The notes below the pieces were generated by a model. That model was given only the letters and a program-made list of their open reading frames with translations, made no database searches and was not told the origin of the DNA. Positions 41,465 to 49,274 of a stretch of DNA of 64,000 nucleotides are shown piece after piece. The stretch comes from Natronomonas marina (GTDB lineage: Archaea > Halobacteriota > Halobacteria > Halobacteriales > Haloarculaceae). How positions within the stretch are numbered: position 1 is the first letter of the stretch; each line of letters starts with the position of its first letter. A program made the translations under genes and the position numbers. The DNA lies in NCBI RefSeq assembly GCF_024298905.1, contig NZ_CP101154.1, positions 3,436,932-3,500,931 of the forward strand, read 5' to 3'.

Positions 41465-43495
41465 ATGACCCCGGACATCCGCGAACTCGACGCCGAGACC
41501 CGCGACCGGATCGCGGCCGGCGAGGTGGTCGAGCGACCCGCCTCGGTCGTCAAGGAACTCGTCGAGAACGCCCTCGACGCCGACGCGACCCGAATCACCG
41601 TCGAAGTCGAGGCGGGCGGCACCGAGCGAATCGCCGTCGGCGACGACGGCGTAGGGATGTCCGAGACCGACGCCCGGAAGGCGATAGAGGAGCACACGAC
41701 GAGCAAACTCCGGGCCATCGACGAGTTGGACGCCATCGGCACGCTGGGCTTTCGCGGCGAGGCGCTGCACGCCATCGGATCGGTCTCGCGGATGGCGATA
41801 CGGACGAAGCCCCGTGGCGGTAGCCGGGGGACCGAACTCGTCGTCGAGGGTGGCGACCGCCTCGAGTGCGGGCCGGTCGGCTGTCCCGAGGGGACGACCG
41901 TCGAGGTGACGGACCTGTTCGGCAACGTCCCGGCCCGCCGGAAATACCTCAAGACGGCCGCGACGGAGTTCGACCACGTCCAGTCGGTCGTGGCGGGCTA
42001 CGCGCTGGCCAACCCGGACGTGGCCATCACCCTGACCCACGACGGCCGGGAACGCTTCTCGACGGCCGGCGACGGCGACCGGCGGAACGCGGCACTCGCG
42101 GTGTACGGCCGCGAGGTGGCCGCCTCGATGATACCCGTCGGCGCGGCCCGCGAGGACGCCGACGCCGTCGACGGACCGCTGGACGGCGTCGAGGGGCTGG
42201 TCAGCCACCCCGAGACCAACCGCGCAGGCCGGGAGTACGTGACGACGCTGGTCGACGGCCGGTACGTGACCGCGAGCGTCGTCCGCGAAGCGGTCGTCGA
42301 CGCCTACGGCGCACAGCTCGCGCCCGACCGGTACCCCTTCGCCGTCGTCGACATCGACGTGCCACCAGGCGGCGTCGACGTGAACGTCCACCCCCGGAAA
42401 CTGGAGGTGCTGTTCGCCGACGACGAGGGGGCCCGCGAGCAGGTCCGCGAGGCGGTGCGGTCGGCGCTGCTGGCGGAGGGTCTCGTCCGCTCGCGGGCGC
42501 CGCGCGGACGGTCGGCGCCGGAGCAGACCGAAATCCCCGACGACGCGAGTTCGGGGTCGGCGGAGCGTCCACCGGAAACGGGGGCGGGTCGGGACGCGGG
42601 GGACGCTTCGGGTGGAACCGCCGACGCGACGAGTCGGGACACCGGGAACGGCGGCGAGACGGGGACGGACGCGGGTGCGCTCGACGACGCCGGCGAGACG
42701 GGGCCGACCGGCCGGGCAACTCCCTCGTCCGCACCGCCGAGTGAACCGGCCGACTCCCCCGGCGACGGGGCGACGAGCGAGGAAGCGGACGGCACCGACG
42801 GGCGGACGGACGCCCCCGGCAAGCCGGCGTTCCGGGAGGCGCCGACCCAGCGGACCCTCGGCGGGGAGGCCACGACGGGCACGCCGGAGGACCTCGAACG
42901 GCTGCCGTCGATGGAGGTGCTCGGGCAGTACGACGACACCTACCTCGTCGCGGAGACGGCCGACGGACTGCTCCTGGTCGACCAGCACGCCGCCGACGAG
43001 CGGGTCAACTACGAGCGGCTCCGGGAGCGGTTCGCGGGCGACGTGACGACCCAGGCGCTGGCCGACCCGGTCGAACTGGAACTGACGGCCCGCGAAGCCG
43101 CCCTCTTCGAACGCTACCGGGACGCGCTCGCCCGTCTGGGGTTCCACGCGAACCGGGTCGACGACCGAACGGTCGAGGTCACGACCGTTCCCGCGCTCGT
43201 CGCCGAGGCTGGCGACCCGTCGGTCGTCCGCGACGTGCTATCCGACCTGGTCGGTGGCGAAGGGACGGCGGAGGGAACCGTCGAGAGCATCGCCGATGAC
43301 CTGCTCGCCGACATGGCTTGCTACCCGTCGATTACGGGGAACACGTCGCTGACCGACGGGTCGGTCGTCGACCTGCTTTCGGCGCTCGACGAGTGTGAAA
43401 ACCCGTGGGCGTGTCCGCACGGAAGGCCGGTACTGATCCAGATCGACTCGGACGAGATCGAGGACCGCTTCGAGCGGGACTACCCCGGTCACTAA
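41465..43495 (+). CDS. mutL: DNA mismatch repair protein MutL with endonuclease motif
   Basis: A 676-residue MutL. The GHKL ATPase (1-330) has ENALDADAT, DDGVGMS, and GFRGEALHAIGSVS. A 130-residue acidic Gly/Thr-rich linker follows (about 345-475). The C-terminal domain carries DQHAADERVNYE (506-517), matching the DQHA-x2-E-x4-E endonuclease motif, and CPHGRP (650-655), so this MutL should nick DNA itself, as in organisms lacking MutH. Works with MutS encoded 3 kb upstream. The ATG at 41465 follows the promoter closely. Confidence 0.96.
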   Translation: MTPDIRELDAETRDRIAAGEVVERPASVVKELVENALDADATRITVEVEAGGTERIAVGDDGVGMSETDARKAIEEHTTSKLRAIDELDAIGTLGFRGEALHAIGSVSRMAIRTKPRGGSRGTELVVEGGDRLECGPVGCPEGTTVEVTDLFGNVPARRKYLKTAATEFDHVQSVVAGYALANPDVAITLTHDGRERFSTAGDGDRRNAALAVYGREVAASMIPVGAAREDADAVDGPLDGVEGLVSHPETNRAGREYVTTLVDGRYVTASVVREAVVDAYGAQLAPDRYPFAVVDIDVPPGGVDVNVHPRKLEVLFADDEGAREQVREAVRSALLAEGLVRSRAPRGRSAPEQTEIPDDASSGSAERPPETGAGRDAGDASGGTADATSRDTGNGGETGTDAGALDDAGETGPTGRATPSSAPPSEPADSPGDGATSEEADGTDGRTDAPGKPAFREAPTQRTLGGEATTGTPEDLERLPSMEVLGQYDDTYLVAETADGLLLVDQHAADERVNYERLRERFAGDVTTQALADPVELELTAREAALFERYRDALARLGFHANRVDDRTVEVTTVPALVAEAGDPSVVRDVLSDLVGGEGTAEGTVESIADDLLADMACYPSITGNTSLTDGSVVDLLSALDECENPWACPHGRPVLIQIDSDEIEDRFERDYPGH

Positions 43496-43573
43496 TCGGG
43501 GCACTTACGAAACAAATCCCGGCATTTCGCCACAGGAGTGGATATTTAGGTAAAACGCGATTCATATATAATA

Positions 43574-43581
43574 TTTTTATA
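43574..43581 (+). promoter_or_regulatory. TATA box of the nucleotidyltransferase/HEPN operon
   Basis: A strongly AT-rich stretch ending in TTTTTATA lies about 26 bases before the ATG at 43604, fitting a leaderless bicistronic transcript. Confidence 0.6.
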
Positions 43582-43603
43582 GTAGTGGTCCGTGACACGG
43601 CAT

Positions 43604-44299
43604 ATGAACCGCGAGACGGATAGTACGAATCCGCCGGGGGCATCTATTTCTCTTTCGATACCCCCTTCGGATCCGGATTTATTCAAACACAAGGCGACGA
43701 GCGATGTCCTTCTCTTTTTGACCAACCACCGGTTCAGTGACTTTTCACTGCGCGAACTCGCAACGCAGATCGGTCATTCCCACCAGTCCGTCCGACGGGC
43801 AGTGAACGTTCTCAGTGCGAACGATCTGGTCGTTGAATCTCCGGAAAGCAACCGACGGCTCGTCGAGATCAACAGACAGCGGCTGTCTATCCCGAACGAT
43901 CCGATCCTCCGAATCCCCCAATCGGGGTATCACCGACCGGTCAAAACTGCGGTCACGAGGCTTCGTGAGAGCGTCGACGACCTCGTCGGCATCGTCCTGT
44001 ACGGAAGTGTCGCTCGGGGCGACGCTGACCGACGGAGCGATATCGATCTCTGGGTGTTGACTCGCTCCGGGCGGGCCGAAAGCCAACGAGAAGCGAATGC
44101 GATCGCCCGTGACCTCGAAGACACGGAGTTCGATGGTGATCGGTACGCGTACGATATCGACGTCGAGACAGTCCAGTCGATTCCGGCCTACACCGAGGAT
44201 ATCCGGGAGATCGTCGTTTCGGGGATCCCGGTCTACAAGACGAGTGACTTCGAAACCGTCGAAAACCTCCTCTTGGAGCACGGAGCGACCGATGAGTAA
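43604..44299 (+). CDS. Winged-helix/minimal nucleotidyltransferase fusion (antitoxin-like)
   Basis: A 231-residue protein. The N-terminal winged helix (about 28-92, HRFSDFSLRELATQIGHSH, SVRRAVNVLSANDLV) is fused to a polymerase-beta-type nucleotidyltransferase. Its signature is GSVARGDADRRSDIDLWVL at 134-152, with catalytic Asp146 and Asp148. In known MNT/HEPN pairs (MntA-HepT) the nucleotidyltransferase neutralises the HEPN RNase by AMPylation, and here the HEPN gene overlaps by 8 bases. The HTH suggests autoregulation. Codon and base composition are less GC-rich than in neighbours, and the protein is less acidic, consistent with transfer. The ATG at 43604 is preferred over GTG 43592. Confidence 0.87.
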   Translation: MNRETDSTNPPGASISLSIPPSDPDLFKHKATSDVLLFLTNHRFSDFSLRELATQIGHSHQSVRRAVNVLSANDLVVESPESNRRLVEINRQRLSIPNDPILRIPQSGYHRPVKTAVTRLRESVDDLVGIVLYGSVARGDADRRSDIDLWVLTRSGRAESQREANAIARDLEDTEFDGDRYAYDIDVETVQSIPAYTEDIREIVVSGIPVYKTSDFETVENLLLEHGATDE

Positions 44300-44792
44300 C
44301 GGTTCGGACCCGTCCGCTGTGCTCGCAGCACTCGACCGCGCACAGGATGCCTTCGAGATGGTCGGACACGGTCGGACAGCGTTCGAGGACGGGATTAGTG
44401 CCGACGAAGACTGGAAGACACAGCTGACGAAAGCGTGTCGCCTCCTCAAGGTCGTCCAGTCACAGGATGGGTACTACACGGCCGTCATCGAGGTCTGTTT
44501 CGGCGCGATCGAACGGTCGATCGAGGCGTACGCGCTCTCGATGACGAACGATACGCTCCAGGACTTTCAGGATCACCAGTTTGCCTACGAGCGTGCCCAC
44601 CAGATCGGGCTGTTCGAGCGAGAGACTGCCGAGGCGATGAACGACCTCTACAGCGAGAACCGGACCGAAAGTTATTACGGCGGCTGGCGTCCAACCCAAG
44701 AACAGGCGGAAGCAATGACCGACCTCGCCAGTGCGGTCCATCGGTTCGCAGTGAGTCAGATTCGGGACGGTGGCGTCTGTCTGTGTGACTGA
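44292..44792 (+). CDS. HEPN-domain protein partnered with the nucleotidyltransferase (toxin-like)
   Basis: A 166-residue all-helical protein with HEPN character: long helices WKTQLTKACRLLKVVQSQDG and AIERSIEAYALSMTN, then the segment YSENRTESYYGG (120-131). Canonical HEPN RNases have R-x(4-6)-H; here Arg124 is followed at +4 and +5 by Tyr128 and Tyr129 with no His, so catalysis may differ or be lost. It overlaps the upstream nucleotidyltransferase gene by 8 bases. A toxin role is inferred from the pairing. Two Cys at the C-terminus (CLCD) are unusual. Confidence 0.82.
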   Translation: MSNGSDPSAVLAALDRAQDAFEMVGHGRTAFEDGISADEDWKTQLTKACRLLKVVQSQDGYYTAVIEVCFGAIERSIEAYALSMTNDTLQDFQDHQFAYERAHQIGLFERETAEAMNDLYSENRTESYYGGWRPTQEQAEAMTDLASAVHRFAVSQIRDGGVCLCD

Positions 44793-45041
44793 CTGCGCTC
44801 GACAGGTCAGGAGTACGATCGACCGGGATACACCCACCGAACGGACGCCATCGGCCTCACTCTCCGAGTCGTTCGAGCGCTACTTACAGGACAAGGAGAA
44901 AGGACGCGGCTGCGAAGGCGGAAACTACCGCCGAAACGCCGCTTGCGACTCGACCGATTTGCGGAGTGGACCGCCGGCGGGTGCGTCTCGACCGTCGAAT
45001 CGGCCCGCGAATTGAAACCGATGGAGCGCGAGGTGCCCGCT

Positions 45042-45971
45042 ATGCAACTGACGACGCTCGGCGGGGCGGCCCTCCGGCTGGCGCCGCGGGGAACCGAACG
45101 GCTCGAGACGGCCGACGCCCTGTCGGTGGACGTCGAGGGCGCGGAGTGCAACGCGGCGGTGGCCGCGAGCCGACTGGGCGCCGACGCGGCCTGGCTCTCC
45201 CGGCTCCCCGACGACCCGCTGGGGCGACGCGTCGCGGGTGAACTCCGGGGCCACGAGGTCGAGGTGCTGGCGCCGTTCGGCGGGGGTCGACAGGGCCTGA
45301 CGTTCTTCGAGCGCGGAGCGACGCCCCGCGAGGACGGCCGCGTCGACGACCGGGCGGGGGCGGCCGTCGAGGGGCTGGACTTCGACTCGCTGCCGACCGA
45401 GCGGGTCGAGGTGGCGGACGTCGCCTACGTCGCGGCGGGGACGCCGACGACCTCGACGGGGCTGGCGGAGGCGACCGCGAAGTTCCTGAAGACGGCGCGG
45501 GACGGTGGCGCGACGACCGCGCTCGGCCTGCTCGACGCGGCGGCCGTGGCGGACGATTCGGACACCGACACCCTCGAGGGGCTGTTGCCGGCGGTGGACG
45601 TGCTGGTGGCGACAGCACCGGCCGTCGAGGCCGCCTTCGGTCGGAGCGGCGAGCCGACGCGAGTGACCCACGCGCTGGCCTCCAATCGCGGCTTCGAGAC
45701 GGTGGCACTGCTGCGGGACGGCGACGCGGCGGCCTGGCACGACTCGACCGTCCACGAGTTCGCGCTCCCGGCCGTCGAGACGGTGGACGTGACCGGTGCC
45801 GTCGACGCCTTCGCCGGGGCGTTCCTGGTCGGCCTCGTCGACGGCGAGGTGAAGACGGCGCTGCGCGGGGCGGTCGCCGCCGACGCCCTGGTGAAGACGA
45901 CGCCGGGGGCACTGCCGGTGTTCACCCGGTCGGAACTGGAGGCGGTCGGCGAGACCGTCGAGCGGCCCTAG
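45042..45971 (+). CDS. PfkB-family sugar kinase with altered signature
   Basis: A 309-residue ribokinase-fold protein resembling haloarchaeal sugar/KDG kinases (LTTLGGAALRLAPRGTERLE start). The second PfkB signature, normally DTTGAGDAF, reads DVTGAVDAF: the catalytic Asp remains but a Gly of the anion hole is Val. The first signature (usually GGxxxN) reads EGAECNAAVA. Activity or substrate may therefore differ from classical members. The ATG at 45042 is chosen because relatives start at this point; an earlier ATG at 45021 is possible. Its end overlaps the convergent TetR gene by 4 bases. Confidence 0.85.
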   Translation: MQLTTLGGAALRLAPRGTERLETADALSVDVEGAECNAAVAASRLGADAAWLSRLPDDPLGRRVAGELRGHEVEVLAPFGGGRQGLTFFERGATPREDGRVDDRAGAAVEGLDFDSLPTERVEVADVAYVAAGTPTTSTGLAEATAKFLKTARDGGATTALGLLDAAAVADDSDTDTLEGLLPAVDVLVATAPAVEAAFGRSGEPTRVTHALASNRGFETVALLRDGDAAAWHDSTVHEFALPAVETVDVTGAVDAFAGAFLVGLVDGEVKTALRGAVAADALVKTTPGALPVFTRSELEAVGETVERP

Positions 45972-46558
45972 CGGGCGGCGAGCCACCCGTCGACGGCGTC
46001 CTCGACGACTGCCTCCCGGACGGTTTGGGGGGCGGCGTCGTCGCCGAGGGTGACCCACCGGATGCGGGCGCCCTGGACCGCCGCGAGCAGGTGGGCGGCA
46101 GCACGCGTCGCGTCGACGTTCCTGAACGTGCCGTCGTCGACCCCTCGCTCGACGACCGCGGCGACGGCGGCGTGGACCCGGGCGTCGTTCTCCGCCAGCT
46201 GCTCGCGGAAGGCCTCGTTGTGGGGTGCCTGTGCCCGCAGTTCCAGGAGGGCGGTGTGGAACGCGCGGTGTTCCTCGATGCCCCGCTCGTCGCCGAAGAG
46301 GAACATATCGACGAGCTCGACGAGCTGGTCGCGGGGGTCGTCGGTGTCGGCGTCGGCGACCCGCTCCTCGAACCGTTCGAGCAAGTGGGCGAGCAGCTCG
46401 ACGAGCAGGTCCTCCTTGGTGTCGAAGTGGTAGTGTAGAAGCGACTTGCTGCAGTCGCACTCGTCGGCGATGTCCTGCATCGTGAGCGACGCGTAGCCCT
46501 GTTCGCAGAGCGCCCTGTAGGTCGCGTCCATGATGCGCTCGCGGGTCTCGGCCGCCAT
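45968..46558 (-). CDS. TetR/AcrR-family transcriptional regulator
   Basis: A 196-residue repressor. The N-terminal helix-turn-helix is TRERIMDATYRALCEQGYASLTMQDIADECDCSKSLLHYHFDTKED, seen as MQDIADECDCSKSLLHYHF. The ligand-binding domain is helical, acidic and not similar to a specific subclass. An inverted repeat between its TATA box and ATG (46562-46579) is probably its own operator, implying autoregulation. No transporter gene is adjacent, so the regulon is unknown. It converges with the PfkB gene. Confidence 0.93.
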   Translation of the reverse strand: MAAETRERIMDATYRALCEQGYASLTMQDIADECDCSKSLLHYHFDTKEDLLVELLAHLLERFEERVADADTDDPRDQLVELVDMFLFGDERGIEEHRAFHTALLELRAQAPHNEAFREQLAENDARVHAAVAAVVERGVDDGTFRNVDATRAAAHLLAAVQGARIRWVTLGDDAAPQTVREAVVEDAVDGWLAAR

Positions 46559-46561
46559 TGT

Positions 46562-46579
46562 TGACTGACTAGTCAGTTA
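46562..46579. promoter_or_regulatory. Palindromic operator of the TetR gene
   Basis: TGACTGACTAGTCAGTTA is an inverted repeat with one mismatch, centred on CTAG. It lies between a TATA-like element (minus strand ATTAAAAAGC, 46581-46590) and the ATG at 46558, so a bound repressor would cover the transcription start of this leaderless gene. Confidence 0.75.
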
Positions 46580-46699
46580 GGCTTTTTAATGCTTGCGGGT
46601 TTCGCGGTCGAAGGACCGCCTCGACCGGGAGCGCCGGCGTGATATTGTGTCCCACGCTTAGCCACGAAATTTATATCCCGCTGTCGACGACCGGGGAAC

Positions 46700-47836
46700 A
46701 TGAGGTTTCGAGCAGCAGCGTTGGCGATGCTACTGGTCGCGTCGGCCGTCGGAGCGGCGGCGGCACCGGCCGCGACCCAGCAGGCCGAAGGTGAAGCGTA
46801 CAGCGGGGCGCTCGTCGAGTTCGAGACGACGAGCGCCGCCGTCTCGGACTACGCCGTCGACGGGTCGGTCGTCGTCGAGAACGTGACGGCCCAGTCCGCA
46901 AGCGAGTCCGGACTCGGGCTGGACGCCGGCCTCGAGAGCGTCACGAGCGTGAACGGCTCCGTGGCGGGCGTCGACCTCGGCGCCGACGCGGCGGCGACGG
47001 TGACGACCGAGAGCGGCGCGGAGATGGAGGCCCACGACAACCAGCGTGGCGTCCTCCAGATCCACGCCGGCGGCGAGAGCCAGGTCGTCCAGGCCGACGT
47101 CAGCGGCGAGGCCGAAGCCGAGAGCGACGAGCGCGTCGTCGTCTCGAACGGCGACGGCAGCCAGGGCGCCTTCATCGTCGTCGGCGACGGTGAGACCACC
47201 GTCAACGAGGAGGGCGACGTCGTCGCCCGACTCGAGGGCGACAGCCAGCTCGTCTACCGCCAGTACGAGGGCGAGCGCACCGATTCCGACCGCAAGCAGG
47301 AGCGGATGATCCGGAACGGGACCGCGACCGCCGAGGTGTACGTCCACGGCGCCGCCGAGAGCGGCAGCGACGCGGAGGACAACGCCACGAGCGTCGTCGA
47401 GTACGGGCAGGACACCACCGTCGAGGTGCAGGAACACAGCGAGAGCGAGATCAACGTGACCGCCGAGCGCTCCCAGAGCCAGGGGAAAGTCGTCATCACG
47501 ACCGTCTCCGAGGAGGCGTTCGGCAGCGCCGAGAGCACCGAGGTGTTCGTCGACGGCGAGGCTGCCGCCGAGGTCGACTCCTACGGCGAGGTTCGGTCGG
47601 CCGCCCAGGGCGGCGAGGAATCGGCCTACATGGTCCGTCAGGACTCCAGCGCGTCGGCGGCCACGGACGTCGTGGTCGGGGTCAACCACTTCTCCGAGCG
47701 GTCGATCAGCATGCAGAGCGACGGCGAGACCGGCGGCGACGGCGGTCTCTCCGGCGCAGATGGCCCCGGGTTCGGCGCCCTCGTGGCGCTAGCGGCCCTC
47801 GGCGCGGCGTTCGTTGCAGCCCGGTACCGAGCGTAA
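46700..47836 (+). CDS. PGF-CTERM surface protein, first of a tandem pair
   Basis: A 378-residue secreted protein of unknown function. The signal peptide is about residues 1-27 (AMLLVASAVGAAAAPA). The mature part is repetitive beta-rich sequence with Ser/Glu/Asp and Val (SGEAEAESDERVVVSNGDG, SDRKQERMIRNGTATAEVYV), several N-glycosylation sites and no Cys. The C-terminus GPGFGALVALAALGAAF plus RYRA is a PGF-CTERM sorting signal. It is closely similar throughout to the next gene. TATA box TTTATAT near 46670-46676. Confidence 0.88.
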   Translation: MRFRAAALAMLLVASAVGAAAAPAATQQAEGEAYSGALVEFETTSAAVSDYAVDGSVVVENVTAQSASESGLGLDAGLESVTSVNGSVAGVDLGADAAATVTTESGAEMEAHDNQRGVLQIHAGGESQVVQADVSGEAEAESDERVVVSNGDGSQGAFIVVGDGETTVNEEGDVVARLEGDSQLVYRQYEGERTDSDRKQERMIRNGTATAEVYVHGAAESGSDAEDNATSVVEYGQDTTVEVQEHSESEINVTAERSQSQGKVVITTVSEEAFGSAESTEVFVDGEAAAEVDSYGEVRSAAQGGEESAYMVRQDSSASAATDVVVGVNHFSERSISMQSDGETGGDGGLSGADGPGFGALVALAALGAAFVAARYRA

Positions 47837-47879
47837 ACGACAATCCTTAAGTTATCAACAAGTCAATTCAATGACGCGT

Positions 47880-49094
47880 ATGAACATCAGAGCGACTGCC
47901 CTCGCAGCCCTGCTGGTCACGTCCGTGATCGGCGCCGCCGCGGCGCCGGCGGCGACCCAGCAGGCGGAGGGCGAAGCGTACAGCGGGACGTTCGTACAGT
48001 TCGAGACGGCGAGTAGCGCGGTCACGGATTACGCGGTCGACGGATCGGTCGTCGTCGAGAACGTGACCGTCCAGTCCGCGAGCGAGACCGACGGCGGCAT
48101 CGGTCTCGACGCCGGCATCTCCTCGAGCATCGTCGGCTCGGCGGTCGAACTCGAGACCCAGGCCGACGCGGCGGCGACGGTGGCCTTCGGCAGCGGCGCC
48201 GAGATGGAGACCCACGACAACCAGCGTGGCGTCGTCCAGCTCACGGCCAGCGACGGCGACCAGATCGTCCAAGCCAACGTCAGCGGCGAGGCCGAAGCCG
48301 AGAGCGACGAACGCGTCGTCGTCTCGAACGGCGACGGCACGCAGGGGACCTTCATCGTCGTCGGCGACGGCAACGTCACGACGGGCGACGACGGCCAGGT
48401 GACTGCCCGGGTCGAGGAGGACAGCCAGCTCGTCTACCGCCAGTACGACGAGGAACGGAGCGAGTCCGACCGCAAGCAGGAGCGGATGATCCGGAACGGG
48501 ACCGCGACGGCCGAGGTGTACGTCTACGGTGCCGCCGAGAGCGGCGCGAACGCCTCCGACGACGCGGAGGACAACGCCACGAGCGTCGTCGAGTACGGGC
48601 AGGACACCACCGTCGAGGTGCAGGAGCGCAGCGAGAGCAGCGTCAACATGACCGTCGAGCGCGCCGAGAGCCAGGGGAAGGTCGTCATCACGACCGTCTC
48701 CGAGTCCACAGTCGAGAACGCCGAGGACATCGAGGTCTACGTCGACGGCGAGGCCGCCGCGCAGGCGGACTCCTACAGCGAGGTTCGCTCGGCGACGAAC
48801 GACGGCGAGCAGTCCCGGTACCTCGTCCGGCAGGACTCCAGCGCTCAGGCCGCCGCGGACGTGGTCGTCGGCATCAACCACTTCTCCGAGCGGTCGGTCA
48901 GCATGCAGAGCGCCGAGGGCAACGAGTCGACCGACGACTCGATGGACGACGGCAACGAGTCCGACAGCGAGGACGACTCGGCGGAGGGCGACCAGGCCGA
49001 CGACGGCACCAGCGGTGACGGTGCCGGCTTCGGCGTCGTCGCCGTCGTCGCCGCGCTGGCGGCCGCGCTCGTCGCGGTTCGCCGCCGTCCGTAA
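47880..49094 (+). CDS. Surface protein paralogue with degenerate PGF-CTERM (GAGF) tail
   Basis: A 404-residue paralogue of the preceding protein, with long identical stretches (SGEAEAESDERVVVSNGDG, SDRKQERMIRNGTATAEVY, EDNATSVVEYGQDTTVEVQ). It has an additional acidic Ser/Asp/Glu spacer before the tail (DDSMDDGNESDSEDDSAEG). The tail is GAGFGVVAVVAALAAALVAV plus RRRP, that is, the sorting motif has Ala where Pro is expected. The start at 47880 aligns with the paralogue's start; ATG 47871 is also possible. The gap to the first gene is only 43 bases and contains a CCTTAAGTTAT promoter-like element, so it could have its own leaderless transcript. Confidence 0.87.
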   Translation: MNIRATALAALLVTSVIGAAAAPAATQQAEGEAYSGTFVQFETASSAVTDYAVDGSVVVENVTVQSASETDGGIGLDAGISSSIVGSAVELETQADAAATVAFGSGAEMETHDNQRGVVQLTASDGDQIVQANVSGEAEAESDERVVVSNGDGTQGTFIVVGDGNVTTGDDGQVTARVEEDSQLVYRQYDEERSESDRKQERMIRNGTATAEVYVYGAAESGANASDDAEDNATSVVEYGQDTTVEVQERSESSVNMTVERAESQGKVVITTVSESTVENAEDIEVYVDGEAAAQADSYSEVRSATNDGEQSRYLVRQDSSAQAAADVVVGINHFSERSVSMQSAEGNESTDDSMDDGNESDSEDDSAEGDQADDGTSGDGAGFGVVAVVAALAAALVAVRRRP

Positions 49095-49274
49095 CCCCCA
49101 GCCGTCCGGTTCGGACGAAACGTGACGTTTTAACACCCGCTTTACTCGCCCCAGTCGTGCGAAGGCGGGTCGATCCGCCGATACTGCTTGTCGTCCCGAC
49201 CGTCGAGGCGGCCGTCGCTGACTGCCCGCTGTTAGATCACCCGTACTTAAGTGATGTCGAACGGAGGATCCGGT

